NCBI RefSeq assembly: GCF_020982545.1
Contig: NZ_JAJKLK010000019.1
Location: forward strand, 930,001 to 994,000
Direction: 5' to 3'
DNA: 64,000 bases
Source of the DNA: Streptomyces sp. MNU76
GTDB taxonomy: Bacteria; Actinomycetota; Actinomycetes; Streptomycetales; Streptomycetaceae
Positions 8,655 to 17,803 of this stretch are shown here, piece after piece (position 1 is the stretch's first letter; the number at the start of each line of letters is the position of its first letter). Made by a program: the position numbers and the translations under genes. Under the pieces are notes generated by a model. It was not told the DNA's origin, made no database searches, and saw nothing but the letters and a program-made list of their open reading frames with translations.

Positions 8655-10011
8655 TGACCGTCGTCTTCGTCCTGGTGCTCCTGCTCGTGCTGGCCCTCTT
8701 CGGCGCGCTGCACTGGTACGCGTGGCGCCGCCTGGTGCGCGACACGACACGCGGGCCGGGCCCGGCCCGACGCGTGGGCACGGCGGTGTTCGTCGCGGGG
8801 CCGGTGCTGATGATCGGCGGCTTCGCGGCCGAGCGCACCGGCGCGCCCTTCTGGCTGCAGCAGACGCTGACCTGGCCGGGCTTCATGTGGCTCGCCCTCG
8901 CGCTGTACCTGCTCCTCGCCCTTCTGGTGGGGGAGCTGCTACGCCCTCTCGTACGCCGTCTGGTGGCGTGGCGCGCCCCCGAGCCCGCGCGGCAGCCGGA
9001 GCCGCGGCCGGAGCCCGCGGTGCGGGAGCCGGAGCCCGTTCCGGCGGGCGCGCAGCCCGCTCAGTCCGCCGAGTCCGCCGAGTCCGCTCAGTCCACCGGG
9101 CCCGCGCAGCCCGCCGACCCCGGACGGTCGGCGGCGCCTCGCGCGCCGGAATCCCCGGACCCGACCGCCCCGCGGCCCCGGCCGACCCTTCCCGCCGTCT
9201 CTTCGTCTCCCGGGTGGTGGGCGGCGCCGTCGCCGCGGCCGCCGTGGGCACGGTCGGCTACGGCACCTACGGCGTCGTACGCGGACCGAAACTCAAACGG
9301 GTCACCGTGCCGCTGGCGAAGCTGCCGCGCGCCGCGCACGGCTTCCGGATCGCGGTGGTCAGCGACATCCACCTCTCGCCGATGCTGGGCCGGGGCTTCG
9401 CGCAGAAGGTCGTCGACACGATCAACTCGACGCAGCCCGACCTGATCGCGGTGGTCGGCGACCTGGTCGACGGCGATGTGGCGGACCTCGGCCCGGCGGC
9501 GGCACCGCTCGCCGGACTGAAGGCACGGCACGGCGGCTACTTCGTCACCGGCAACCACGAGTACATCTCCGGCGCCGAGCAGTGGGTCGACGAGGTGCGG
9601 CGGCTGGGGCTGACGCCGCTGGAGAACGCCCGCCGTGAACTGCCGTACCTCGACCTCGCCGGGGTGAACGACATCGCGGGCGAGGACGAGGGCCAGGGCC
9701 CCGACTTCGCCAAGGCACTCGGCGACCGGGACACCTCGCGGGCCGTGGTGCTCATGGCCCACCAGCCCGTCCAGATCCACGACGCCGTCGACCACGGCGT
9801 CGACCTCCAGCTCTCCGGTCACACCCACGGTGGCCAGATGTGGCCCATGACCTATGTCGCGCAGGCCGCCAATCCGACCCTCGCGGGTCTGGAGCGCTAC
9901 GGCGACACCCAGCTCTACGTGACCCGCGGCGCGGGCGCCTGGGGGCCGCCGGTGCGGGTCGGGGCGCCCTCGGACATCACGGTCGTGGAGCTGGCGTCGA
10001 AGCAGGCGTGA
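8654..10011 (+). pseudogene. Membrane-anchored metallophosphoesterase (frameshifted)
   Basis: Calcineurin-like phosphoesterase with a membrane-anchor N-terminus. The first part has three hydrophobic segments (FVLVLLLVLALFGALHWYAW, then two more) and a long Pro/Glu/Ser linker. The catalytic domain has all metal motifs: VVSDIHLS (DxH), GDLVDGD, GNHEY and GHTHGGQ. The two parts are in different frames. One base added between about 9125 and 9190, most simply in the C run at 9176-9179, joins them into about 452 residues. ATG at 8654 overlaps the previous stop. Members of this group act on nucleotide or lipid phosphates outside the membrane, but the substrate is unknown here. Confidence 0.85.
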
Positions 10012-10214
10012 CGGCTCGTCAGGAAGGCTTCCGGCGCAGGTCTGATGCAGGTACGGAAGCCTTTCGGGCACATATGACGACATGCTTACCGAGTTCTTTC
10101 TCAACTCAACAAAACCTGTCTTCCGTCCACACAGCCGACTGTGGTTAGGTGATCCGCGCCATCGCGGAACCACTGTGCGTAGTGGGCCGGGTGGGGTCCT
10201 TGGAAGGGGCACCG

Positions 10215-11768
10215 ATGCGGTCGGTTCGCATACGGATTCTCGCGTCGCTGCTGGTGGTGGCGATCGCGGCGATCGGTGGCTGGCAGCTGATGCCGGCTCA
10301 GCGGGACGAGAACAGGACGATCGTCGTCGGCACGACCGACAAGGTCACCTCGCTGGACCCGGCCGGAGCCTACGACGCCGGATCCTGGGCCCTGTTCAAC
10401 AACGTGTTCCAGTCGCTGCTGACCTTCGAACCGGGCGGCGCGGCTCCCGTGCCGGACGCCGCCCGCAGCTGTGAGTTCCTCGGCGACGCGCTCACCGTCT
10501 ACCGCTGCGTCCTGCGCCCCGGCCTGACATTCCCCAGCGGACGCGAGGTCACCGGGAAGGACGTCAAGTACTCCTTCGACCGGGTCAAGCGCGTCAACTC
10601 CGACGTCGGACCGGCCGGGTTGCTCGACACCCTGCAGTCGGTCAGCGCGGACGGGCCGACCGTCACCTTCCGTCTGTCCTCGCCGGACGCCACGTTCCCG
10701 TTCAAGTTGGCCACCGGCGCCGGCTCGATCGTCGACCGGACCAGGTACCCCGTCAACCGGCTCCGCACGGACGGCGGCGCCGACGGCACCGGCCCGTACA
10801 CCCTGACGTCGTACGGTGACGGGCAGGCCCGCCTCACCCCCAACGACGGCTACCAGGGCGACGCCCAGGGGGCCCGCAGTCCGGTCCTGATGCGCTACTA
10901 CGAGAACTCGGAGGCGCTGCAGGAGGCGTGGAAGGCGCGCCGGGTGGACGTCGCCACGCGCACGCTGCCGCCCGCGACGCTCGCCGCCGTCTCGCCCAGC
11001 GACCTCGACCAGCGGGTCACCGAGGCCGACAGCACCGAGACCCGCAACGTGGTGCTCAACGTGCGGGTGGGCTCGCCGTTCCAGGACCGCCGGGTGCGGC
11101 AGGCGCTGGCCGCGCTGATCAACCGAGAGAAGCTGGTCGCCGAGGTCTACCAGGGCACCACCGAGCCCCTGTACTCGCTCATCCCGGCCGGACTCACGGG
11201 CCACACGACCTCGTTCTTCGACGGCAACCCCCGGCCCGACCCGCAGCGGGCCCGCAAGCTGCTCGACGAGGCCGGTGTCGGCATGCCGGTCCGCTTCACC
11301 TTCGGCTACGCCGAGGGCAGCGGCTCGGCCGCCGCCGAGGCCGCCGAGCTGAAGCAGCAGCTGGAGGCGAGCGGGCTGTTCTACGTGACCACCAAGGCGT
11401 ACGAGTGGACGGCGTTCCAGAAGCGGTACGCCGAGGGCAAGCTGGACGCGTACGGGGTGGGCTGGGTCGCCGACTACCCCGACCCCGACACCTTCAGCGG
11501 ACCCCTCGTCGGCACCGGCGGCTCCCTGAACAACGGCTACAGCAGTGGGCAGGCCGACCGGCTGATCAAGGACAGCCGGCGGTACGAGGACCGCAGCCGG
11601 GCCGCCGACGACCTCAAGGAGCTCCAGGAGGTCGTGGCCCAGGACGTGCCGATGGTCCCGCTGTGGCAGCGCAAGGAGTACGTGCTCAGCACCGAGGAGG
11701 TCGGCGGGGCGCAGTACCTGTCCGACGACACCGGCGTCTTCCGGCTGTGGCGGCTGGACTGGATATGA
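10215..11768 (+). CDS. ABC transporter substrate-binding protein, family 5
   Basis: A 517-residue solute-binding protein of the peptide/nickel family (SBP_bac_5). It begins with a signal segment (ILASLLVVAIAAIGGWQL) that has no lipobox Cys, so it is either secreted or anchored by this helix. The mature part starts NRTIVVGTTDKVTSLDPAG, a normal opening for this fold, and keeps the YSFDRVKR and ADYPDPDTF signatures. ATG at 10215 has GAAGGGG upstream. No permease or ATPase genes are nearby, so it is an orphan that may serve a distant transporter. The stop codon sits inside a 23-bp tandem duplication. Confidence 0.9.
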   Translation: MRSVRIRILASLLVVAIAAIGGWQLMPAQRDENRTIVVGTTDKVTSLDPAGAYDAGSWALFNNVFQSLLTFEPGGAAPVPDAARSCEFLGDALTVYRCVLRPGLTFPSGREVTGKDVKYSFDRVKRVNSDVGPAGLLDTLQSVSADGPTVTFRLSSPDATFPFKLATGAGSIVDRTRYPVNRLRTDGGADGTGPYTLTSYGDGQARLTPNDGYQGDAQGARSPVLMRYYENSEALQEAWKARRVDVATRTLPPATLAAVSPSDLDQRVTEADSTETRNVVLNVRVGSPFQDRRVRQALAALINREKLVAEVYQGTTEPLYSLIPAGLTGHTTSFFDGNPRPDPQRARKLLDEAGVGMPVRFTFGYAEGSGSAAAEAAELKQQLEASGLFYVTTKAYEWTAFQKRYAEGKLDAYGVGWVADYPDPDTFSGPLVGTGGSLNNGYSSGQADRLIKDSRRYEDRSRAADDLKELQEVVAQDVPMVPLWQRKEYVLSTEEVGGAQYLSDDTGVFRLWRLDWI

Positions 11769-11799
11769 CAGACGCCCTGGACCGGATATGACAGACGCC
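11754..11799. repeat. 23-bp tandem duplication across a stop codon
   Basis: Two adjacent copies of CTGGA(C/T)YGGATATGACAGACGCC, 11754-11776 and 11777-11799, differing by one base. The first copy carries the last codons and stop of the substrate-binding protein gene; the second duplicates them downstream. Confidence 0.85.
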
Positions 11800-11907
11800 G
11801 TGTGACAGCTGACGCGAAGTCGCGGGCCGGACGTTCGCGGGCGTGACACGGCGTGCCCGCCCCACGCATCGTTCTGTGGTGGGGTGTGTCCGGGGTGAGG
11901 AGCGAAC

Positions 11908-12303
11908 GTGCCGAGACGCGACTCCTTCCGGCTGCCCCGGCATCCGGCGTCCGTGGGGCTCGCCCGACGACGCGTACGGGAACATCTGGTGGCCTGGGGG
12001 CACAAGGAGGGCTCCGGGGACCTGGCGGACATCGTCCTCGTCGTCTCCGAACTCGCGACCAACGTCGTACGCCACGGGCCCTTGCTGGAGCGGGAGTTCG
12101 AGGTCGCCGTGACCGCCCTGGCCGACGGGTCCTGCCTGGTCGAGGTGTCCGACGAGGACATGACCGTGCCGCGGATCAGGGACGTGGGGGACCGGGAGGA
12201 GACGGGGCGGGGACTGCGGCTCGTGGAGCACCTCGCCGCGGCCTGGGGGGTGTGGAGCCGAGGTCGACACGGGAAGACCGTGTGGGCCCTGATGGGAGGG
12301 TGA
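11908..12303 (+). CDS. Anti-sigma-factor-type ATP-binding protein (HATPase_c_2)
   Basis: A 131-residue single-domain GHKL ATPase of the RsbW/SpoIIAB-like group that is abundant in streptomycetes. The N box is seen as ELATNVVRHG and the later glycine box as GDREETGRGLRLVEHLA. Such proteins act as serine kinases or anti-sigma factors together with STAS-domain antagonists, none of which is nearby. GTG at 11908 follows GAGGAG at good spacing. It converges on the histidine kinase gene, whose corrected reading frame reaches into its last codons. Confidence 0.85.
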   Translation: MPRRDSFRLPRHPASVGLARRRVREHLVAWGHKEGSGDLADIVLVVSELATNVVRHGPLLEREFEVAVTALADGSCLVEVSDEDMTVPRIRDVGDREETGRGLRLVEHLAAAWGVWSRGRHGKTVWALMGG

Positions 12304-13739
12304 CCGTCACTTTCAGGCCATCACCCGGGGCCGTGCTCACCGCGACCTCACCCTCGTGGGCCTCCACCACCCCCTGCACGATGGCCATGCCCAGCCCGCT
12401 GCCGACCCCTCCCCGCCCGGAAGAAACGGTCGAAGATCCTGGCCGCGTCCTCCTCCGCCAGACCGGGCCCCTCGTCCGCCACGTACAGACGCACGGTCCC
12501 GGCCGAGCGCTCCACCCCGAGCCGCACGGGCACGTCCGCCGGCGTGTGGGTGCGGACGTTGTTCACCAGGTTGCCCAGCAGCTGACGGAGGCGCGACTCG
12601 TCGGCCCGGACGAGGAGGACGCCGTCCGCGCGGACGGTGACCGGGCGGTCGGGCTGCTGGGCGCGGAGATCGGCGGCGGCGTCGCGGACCAGGCGGGTGA
12701 GGTCCACGTTCCTGAGCCGCAGTTCGGGCCGCTGGTCGAGGCGGGCGAGGGTGAGCAACTCGTCGACGAGGCGGCCCATCCGGTCGACCTCGTCGTTCAT
12801 CCGGTCCCAGGCACGCCGACGCTCGCCCGGATCCGTGAGCATGCCCTTGTCGTGGAGCTGGAGGTAGCCGCGGATCGCGGCCAGGGGCGTACGCAGCTCG
12901 TGGGAGGCGTCGCCGACGAAACGGCGCAGCTGAGCTGCGCTGCGTTCCCGGGTGTGGTGGGCCGTCTCGACCTGCTGGAGCATGGCGTTGAGGGCGAGCC
13001 GCAGCTGTTCGACCTCCAGGGTCGTCTCGCTGCTGGAGGGGACACGACGGGTGAGGTCGCCCTCGGCGATCGCGGACGAGGTCTCGACCATGTCCTCCAG
13101 TGGCCGCATCCGGCGGCGCACGCCGAACAGCGTCAGACAGGCGAGCGTGGCGAGGAGCAGACCGCCGACGGCGAAGTCCAGCTTGAGGGTCTTGGCGATG
13201 ACCCCGTGCAGCGAGGCGGTGGAGGCGCCGAGCAGGACGGTCGTGCCGTCGTCCGTCCGGGCCGCCGTGACGCGGTACGGGGCGCCCGCCACGTCGACGT
13301 CGTACGGTTCGTCGTCCGCGACGAGGGCGGCAGGGTCGTCCACCGCGGCGGCGAGGGCGCGCTGCGCCCCGGTGGGCGCGAAGCCGGCGACGGTCAGCGG
13401 CTCGCCCTCGGCGTCCAGCGAGGTGAAGACGGCGCCCTGGACCAGGGAGTCGGCGCCGTCGGCAGGTTCACCGTGAGTCCGGTCGCTGAGGGCGATCAGC
13501 GCGCTGAGCGCGTCGACCTGCTCCATGCTGATCCGGGCGGCGCCGATGGAGTCGCGGGTCGACATCAGCTCCCGGTCGACGCTGTCGAGCAGGTACATCC
13601 ACATGGCTATCGCGCTGACCGCGGTGGCCGTGACGACGCCCACGGCGAGCAGGACGACGTTCGCGAGCGTGAGCTTGGCGCGCAGGGAGTACAGGCCGTG
13701 CCGCCGACACGGCCTGCGCGGCCTTCCGGAACGGATCAC
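12176..13739 (-). pseudogene. Two-component sensor histidine kinase (frameshifted before the last ATP-binding box)
   Basis: Membrane sensor kinase that pairs with the response regulator just upstream. It has a first membrane span (VVLLAVGVVTATAVSAIAM), an extracytoplasmic sensor region of about 120 residues, a second span, a HAMP segment, the phospho-acceptor H box SHELRTPL, the N box NLVNNVRTH, the G1 box DEGPGL and the F box FDRFFRAG. The final glycine box (GSGLGMAIVQGVVEAHEG) is in another frame. Restoring it needs two added bases, or one removed, in the G-rich stretch at 12405-12419. The end at 12176 is the raw stop and overlaps the convergent gene; homology ends near 12290. GTG at 13739 overlaps the regulator stop (GTGA). 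Confidence 0.85.
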
Positions 13740-14494
13740 GCGAGGCCGTATCCGACGCCCCGCCGGGTGGTGATCACCGGTGGGCCGAGCGTGTCCAGCT
13801 TGCGCCGCAGATAGCTGATGTAGGTCTCCACGACGGTCGAGTCGGCCGGCGCGTGCTCGTACTGCCAGACGTGGCGCAGGAGTTGCTCCTTGGGGACGAC
13901 CCGTCCGCCGTTGCGCACCAGGAACCGCAGCAGGGCGTACTCGGTGGGCGTCAGTTCCACCGTGCGGCCCTCCCGGCGCACCGAATACGTCGTCTCGTCC
14001 AGTTCCAGGTCGCCGTAGCGCAGCGGCGGGCGCTGGGGCAGCACGTCGGTGCGCCGGGTACGGCGCAGGACGGCGGTGAGCCGGGCGACGACCACCTCGA
14101 TGTCGAACGGCTTGGTGATGTAGTCGTCGCCGAAGCCGAGGGCGCCCACGATCTCGGCGGGCGCGTCCCGGGCGGTCAGGAAGACGAGCGCCGACTCCGG
14201 CCGCCGGGAGCGCAGTTCGCGGCCCAGGGCGCGCCCGTCGCCGTCCGGGAGCATCACGTCCAGCAGGACCACGTCGGGCCGGGTGCGCTCGGCGAGCGCG
14301 AGCGCCTCGCGGACCGTACCGGCCGTCATCACCTCGAAACGGTGGTAGCGCAGGGCGATGGAGAGGACGTCCGCGATGCTCGGCTGGTCCTCGACGACGA
14401 GCACGGTCGCCCCCTCGTGGCCGGAGGCCGCCGCGTCCTCCTGGCCGCAGGCCGCTCGCTCGTGGCCAGCGTTCGCTCGCTCGGTTCCGGTCAT
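13736..14494 (-). CDS. OmpR/PhoB-family response regulator
   Basis: A 252-residue two-component regulator. The receiver domain starts VLVVEDQPSIADV, has the phosphorylated Asp in LLDVMLPDGDG and the conserved Lys in ITKPFD. The winged-helix output domain ends with TYISYLRRKLDTLGPPVITT and GVGYGLA. The stop overlaps the GTG of the kinase, so they form a coupled pair. I chose ATG at 14494 (MTGTERANAGHE), about 30 residues before the receiver domain. The gene is divergent from the MMPL transporter across 182 bp, which makes that transporter a likely target. Confidence 0.92.
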   Translation of the reverse strand: MTGTERANAGHERAACGQEDAAASGHEGATVLVVEDQPSIADVLSIALRYHRFEVMTAGTVREALALAERTRPDVVLLDVMLPDGDGRALGRELRSRRPESALVFLTARDAPAEIVGALGFGDDYITKPFDIEVVVARLTAVLRRTRRTDVLPQRPPLRYGDLELDETTYSVRREGRTVELTPTEYALLRFLVRNGGRVVPKEQLLRHVWQYEHAPADSTVVETYISYLRRKLDTLGPPVITTRRGVGYGLA

Positions 14495-14620
14495 GTCCTC
14501 AGTATCCGCACCGGAGTTGCCGGATGCAGCCGCTCCGCTTTGGAGTTCCTTGAGAGTTTCGGCCCGGCCATGTCGCCCGGCCCCCGCCGCGGCCGAGGGT
14601 GAGATCAGGACCTGGTGGAC

Positions 14621-14650
14621 CGACCGACGACCAATCGACCGACGACCAAT
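14621..14650. repeat. 15-bp tandem duplication in the divergent promoter region
   Basis: CGACCGACGACCAAT occurs twice back to back, 14621-14635 and 14636-14650, 27 bp before the MMPL start. A tandem pair is a common arrangement for OmpR-type regulator sites, but binding cannot be shown from the sequence. Confidence 0.6.
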
Positions 14651-14676
14651 CGACTGCACGACAAGGAGAGTTCATC

Positions 14677-17124
14677 ATGGCGACCTTGGCACGGTGGTGC
14701 TATCGACACCGGCTGGTGGTCCTGTTGCTGTGGGTGGGAACCGTGTTCGGCGTCGGCTTCGCCGGCACGAGCGCGGGCATGGTCTACACGAACGCCCTCT
14801 CCCTCCCGGACACGGACTCCAAGTACGCGTACGACCTGCTGGACAAGGCCTTTCCCGAGCGCACGGGCGACACCGACACGGTGGTGTGGAAGGTGGACGA
14901 GGGGGCGGTCGACGACGAGGCCGTACGGTCCCGGATCGAGCCCGCGCTCGCGAAGATCGGCCGGATGGCGGGTGTCGGGGACGTCACCAGCCCGTACGAC
15001 GACGGGGACCTGGCAGGCGGCGGTGCGGGCATCAGCCGCGACGGAACCATCGCCTACGCGCAGGTGACCTTCACCGAGCAGGTGGACTCGGTCCCCAAGG
15101 ACCTGGTCGAGAACGTCATCGAGACCGCGCAGGGCGCCGAACAGGCCGGTCTCCAGGTCGAGTTGGGCGGCCAGGCCATCGCGCGCAGCCAGCAGGTCTC
15201 CCAGGGCACGTCCGAGGCGGTCGGCATCCTGGCGGCGGCGGTCGTCCTCTTCCTCGCCTTCGGCTCGCTCTTCGCGATGCTGCTGCCGATCGTCGTCGCC
15301 GTCGCCGGGGTCGGCACCGGACTGATGGCCACGGCCCTGCTCAGCCACACCACGAACATCCCGGACGTGGCCCCGCTGCTCGGCTCGCTCATCGGTCTCG
15401 GCGTCGGCATCGACTACGCCCTGTTCATCGTCACCCGGCACCGGCGCGGCATCCTGCGCGGCATGGAACCGGAGGAGGCCGCGGTCACCGCACTCAACAC
15501 CTCCGGCCGCGCGGTGCTGTTCGCGGGCGGCACCGTCTGCATCGCGCTCGCCGGAATGCTGGTGATGAACCTCCGCTTCCTGGACGGCGTCGTCATCGCG
15601 ACCTCGCTGACGGTGGTCCTGAGCGTGCTGGTGGCCGTCACCCTGCTGCCGGCGCTCCTCGGTGTCCTCGGCCCGCGCGTCCTCAGCCGCCGCGAGCGCC
15701 GGCGCCTCGCCGTCACCGGCCCCGAACCCGAGCTGACGAGCGGCCTCGCGGCCCGCTGGTCGGCGTACGTCGAGCGGCGTCCGCGTTCCACCGCCGTGCT
15801 CGCCCTCGTCGTCATGCTGGTCCTCGCGATTCCCGTCCTGTCGATCCGTCTCGGCACCTCCGACCAGGGCAACCACGGCGACACCACGACGACCCGCCAG
15901 GCCTACGACCTGCTGGCGGAGGGCTTCGGCCCCGGTTTCAACGGCCCCCTCCAGGTCGTCGTGGACGGAACCGACACCGAGGGGCTGCTCGCGCGCATCG
16001 AGTCCATCGAGGGAGTGGCCCAGGCGGCCGCCCTACCGCCCACGAACGGCGTCACGGTGATCCAGGTCGTCCCCACGACCTCACCGCAGGCGGAGGAGAC
16101 GGACCGGCTCATCGACCGGCTGCGCGAGGACGTCATCCCGGCGTCCGGGGCCGAGGCCCATGTGGGTGGGGTGACGGCGGTCTCGAAGGACTTCGCCTCG
16201 GTGACGGGCGACCGCCTCCCCTACTTCATCGCGGCGATCGTCGTGCTGGGCTTCCTGCTGCTGCTGGTCGCCTTCCGCTCCCTGCTGGTGCCCCTGACGG
16301 CCGCGCTGATGAACCTCGTCGCGGCGGCCGCGTCCTTCGGGGTGCTGGTGGCGATCTTCCAGTGGGGCTGGGGAACGGAACTCCTCGGCATCGGCAAGGA
16401 GGGACCGATCGCCGCGTTCCTCCCGGTCATCATGCTCTCGCTCCTGTTCGGCCTCTCCATGGACTACCAGGTCTTCCTGGTCAGCCGGATGCACGAGGAG
16501 TGGGTCCACACCAAGGACAACGCCCGCGCCGTCCGCGTCGGCCTCGCCGAGACCAGCCGGGTCATCAACTGCGCCGCCCTGATCATGATGTGCGTCTTCA
16601 GCGCGTTCGTCCTGAGCGGCGAGTTGGAGGCGGCGATGGCCGGTATCGGCCTGGCCGCCGCCGTCGCCCTGGACGCCTTCGTCCTCCGTACGGCACTGGT
16701 GCCGGCCGCGATGCATCTGCTCGGCAAGGCGAACTGGTGGTTGCCGGCCGGGCTGGAGAGGTGGTTGCCGCACGTGGCGGTGGAGCCGAGGGAGGAAGCG
16801 CCTCCGGCGGTTCAGCCGCCCTCGGTGGACGGCGAAGACCACGCCTCCGCGATCCATGGCTTCGTCCGCACGGCGGAGGGCGAGCCGGTCGAGGGCGCCG
16901 AGGTGATCCTGCTGTCGCGAGGCGGCCGTGAGCTGGACCGGGTGACATCACTGGCGGACGGCTCGTACATCGTGGCCGCCCCCGGCCCGGGCCCCTATCT
17001 GCTGGCGACGCCCTCAGCGACGTCCGCGTCCCGTACGCGTCAGGTGGTCGTGGGCGAAGAGCCTCTGGTGTACGACGTGGAGCTGGCGGGGGCGGCGGAG
17101 GGGGAGGTGGACGCCATCAACTAG
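14677..17124 (+). CDS. MMPL-family RND transporter with C-terminal carboxypeptidase-regulatory-like domain
   Basis: An 815-residue RND exporter of the MMPL type, with two repeats of one membrane span, a large external loop and five spans. The conserved membrane motifs are GLGVGIDYALFIVTRHR in the first half and LLFGLSMDYQVFLVSRMHEE in the second. MMPL proteins move lipids or hydrophobic compounds across the membrane. After the last span (about residue 690) there is an extra Ig-like domain of about 80 residues: HGFVRTAEGEPVEGAEVILL and LADGSYIVAAPGPG are typical of carboxypeptidase-regulatory (CarboxypepD_reg) folds. The start ATG has AAGGAGAG upstream. It is probably regulated by the divergent two-component pair. 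Confidence 0.92.
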   Translation: MATLARWCYRHRLVVLLLWVGTVFGVGFAGTSAGMVYTNALSLPDTDSKYAYDLLDKAFPERTGDTDTVVWKVDEGAVDDEAVRSRIEPALAKIGRMAGVGDVTSPYDDGDLAGGGAGISRDGTIAYAQVTFTEQVDSVPKDLVENVIETAQGAEQAGLQVELGGQAIARSQQVSQGTSEAVGILAAAVVLFLAFGSLFAMLLPIVVAVAGVGTGLMATALLSHTTNIPDVAPLLGSLIGLGVGIDYALFIVTRHRRGILRGMEPEEAAVTALNTSGRAVLFAGGTVCIALAGMLVMNLRFLDGVVIATSLTVVLSVLVAVTLLPALLGVLGPRVLSRRERRRLAVTGPEPELTSGLAARWSAYVERRPRSTAVLALVVMLVLAIPVLSIRLGTSDQGNHGDTTTTRQAYDLLAEGFGPGFNGPLQVVVDGTDTEGLLARIESIEGVAQAAALPPTNGVTVIQVVPTTSPQAEETDRLIDRLREDVIPASGAEAHVGGVTAVSKDFASVTGDRLPYFIAAIVVLGFLLLLVAFRSLLVPLTAALMNLVAAAASFGVLVAIFQWGWGTELLGIGKEGPIAAFLPVIMLSLLFGLSMDYQVFLVSRMHEEWVHTKDNARAVRVGLAETSRVINCAALIMMCVFSAFVLSGELEAAMAGIGLAAAVALDAFVLRTALVPAAMHLLGKANWWLPAGLERWLPHVAVEPREEAPPAVQPPSVDGEDHASAIHGFVRTAEGEPVEGAEVILLSRGGRELDRVTSLADGSYIVAAPGPGPYLLATPSATSASRTRQVVVGEEPLVYDVELAGAAEGEVDAIN

Positions 17125-17125
17125 T

Positions 17126-17713
17126 TCAGGACAGACCGGCTTTGAGGAGACGCTCGACGTCAAGCACGACCTTGCCGCCCACGGACTCGGGGAGCGTGAC
17201 GAGCTCCCCGGGGATGTGGATGCCGTGCTTGGCGTAGCTTCCCCGCGCCGGATCGGTCAGGACGTGGAGGCGCTGGTGCTTGCGGTCGATGATCACGTAG
17301 ACGGGGACGCGGGCCTTGGCGTAGTGGGTGACCTTCGTCTGCAGGTCCGTCTTCCAGTTGTTGGAGGTGACCTCCATGACCAGGCGGAAGCACATCGGGT
17401 CGTAGCAGCTATTCTCCACCAGGTGATCGCGGTAGTCGTCGTCGACGACCGACAGATCGGGGATGGCGTAGTCCTCGGGGCCGCTGGGCAGCCAGAGGCC
17501 GATGCCCGGAAGCGCACGCACCAGGCCCAGCTGCATGAAGGGGGCGGCGAACAGCATCAGCGCCTCGGAGTGAGGGCCGTCCGGTGCGGGGCTCACGAGG
17601 ATCTGGTCTCCGATGATCTCGACGCGGAGGCCCGGAACGCTCTCCATGATGTGGTTCGCTTCGGCGATCAGCGCCCGCTCCTCGTGCGACCGCTCGACAG
17701 CTGCTGCGGACAT
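17126..17713 (-). CDS. Uma2 family endonuclease-fold protein
   Basis: A 195-residue protein of the Uma2/DUF820 family, which has a PD-(D/E)xK nuclease fold and is greatly expanded in actinobacteria and cyanobacteria. The metal-site residues can be placed in IPDLSVVDDDY (Asp) and LVMEVTSNNWKTDLQTKV (Glu and Lys). A biological role has not been settled for the family. ATG at 17713 has GGGAGG 8 bp upstream and is preferred to the longer frame opening at 17749. It ends one base after the MMPL gene stop on the other strand. Confidence 0.85.
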   Translation of the reverse strand: MSAAAVERSHEERALIAEANHIMESVPGLRVEIIGDQILVSPAPDGPHSEALMLFAAPFMQLGLVRALPGIGLWLPSGPEDYAIPDLSVVDDDYRDHLVENSCYDPMCFRLVMEVTSNNWKTDLQTKVTHYAKARVPVYVIIDRKHQRLHVLTDPARGSYAKHGIHIPGELVTLPESVGGKVVLDVERLLKAGLS

Positions 17714-17803
17714 CACGTGCCTCCCATGGGCTGGTGTCGAGACCATCATGGTAAGCAGGCTCGACGAGGGATGTCCCGTTCGATCCCGTTCACCCGAAAG
17801 TGA

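Noticed and set aside
10101-12161. Long minus-strand open frame over the solute-binding protein gene
   Set aside because: Antisense to a clear family-5 binding protein; the composition (Gly, Val, Arg, Asp) is that of a shadow frame.
11853-13814. Long plus-strand open frame across the histidine kinase
   Set aside because: Antisense to the kinase motifs and out of frame with the ATPase gene. No domain or ribosome site supports it.
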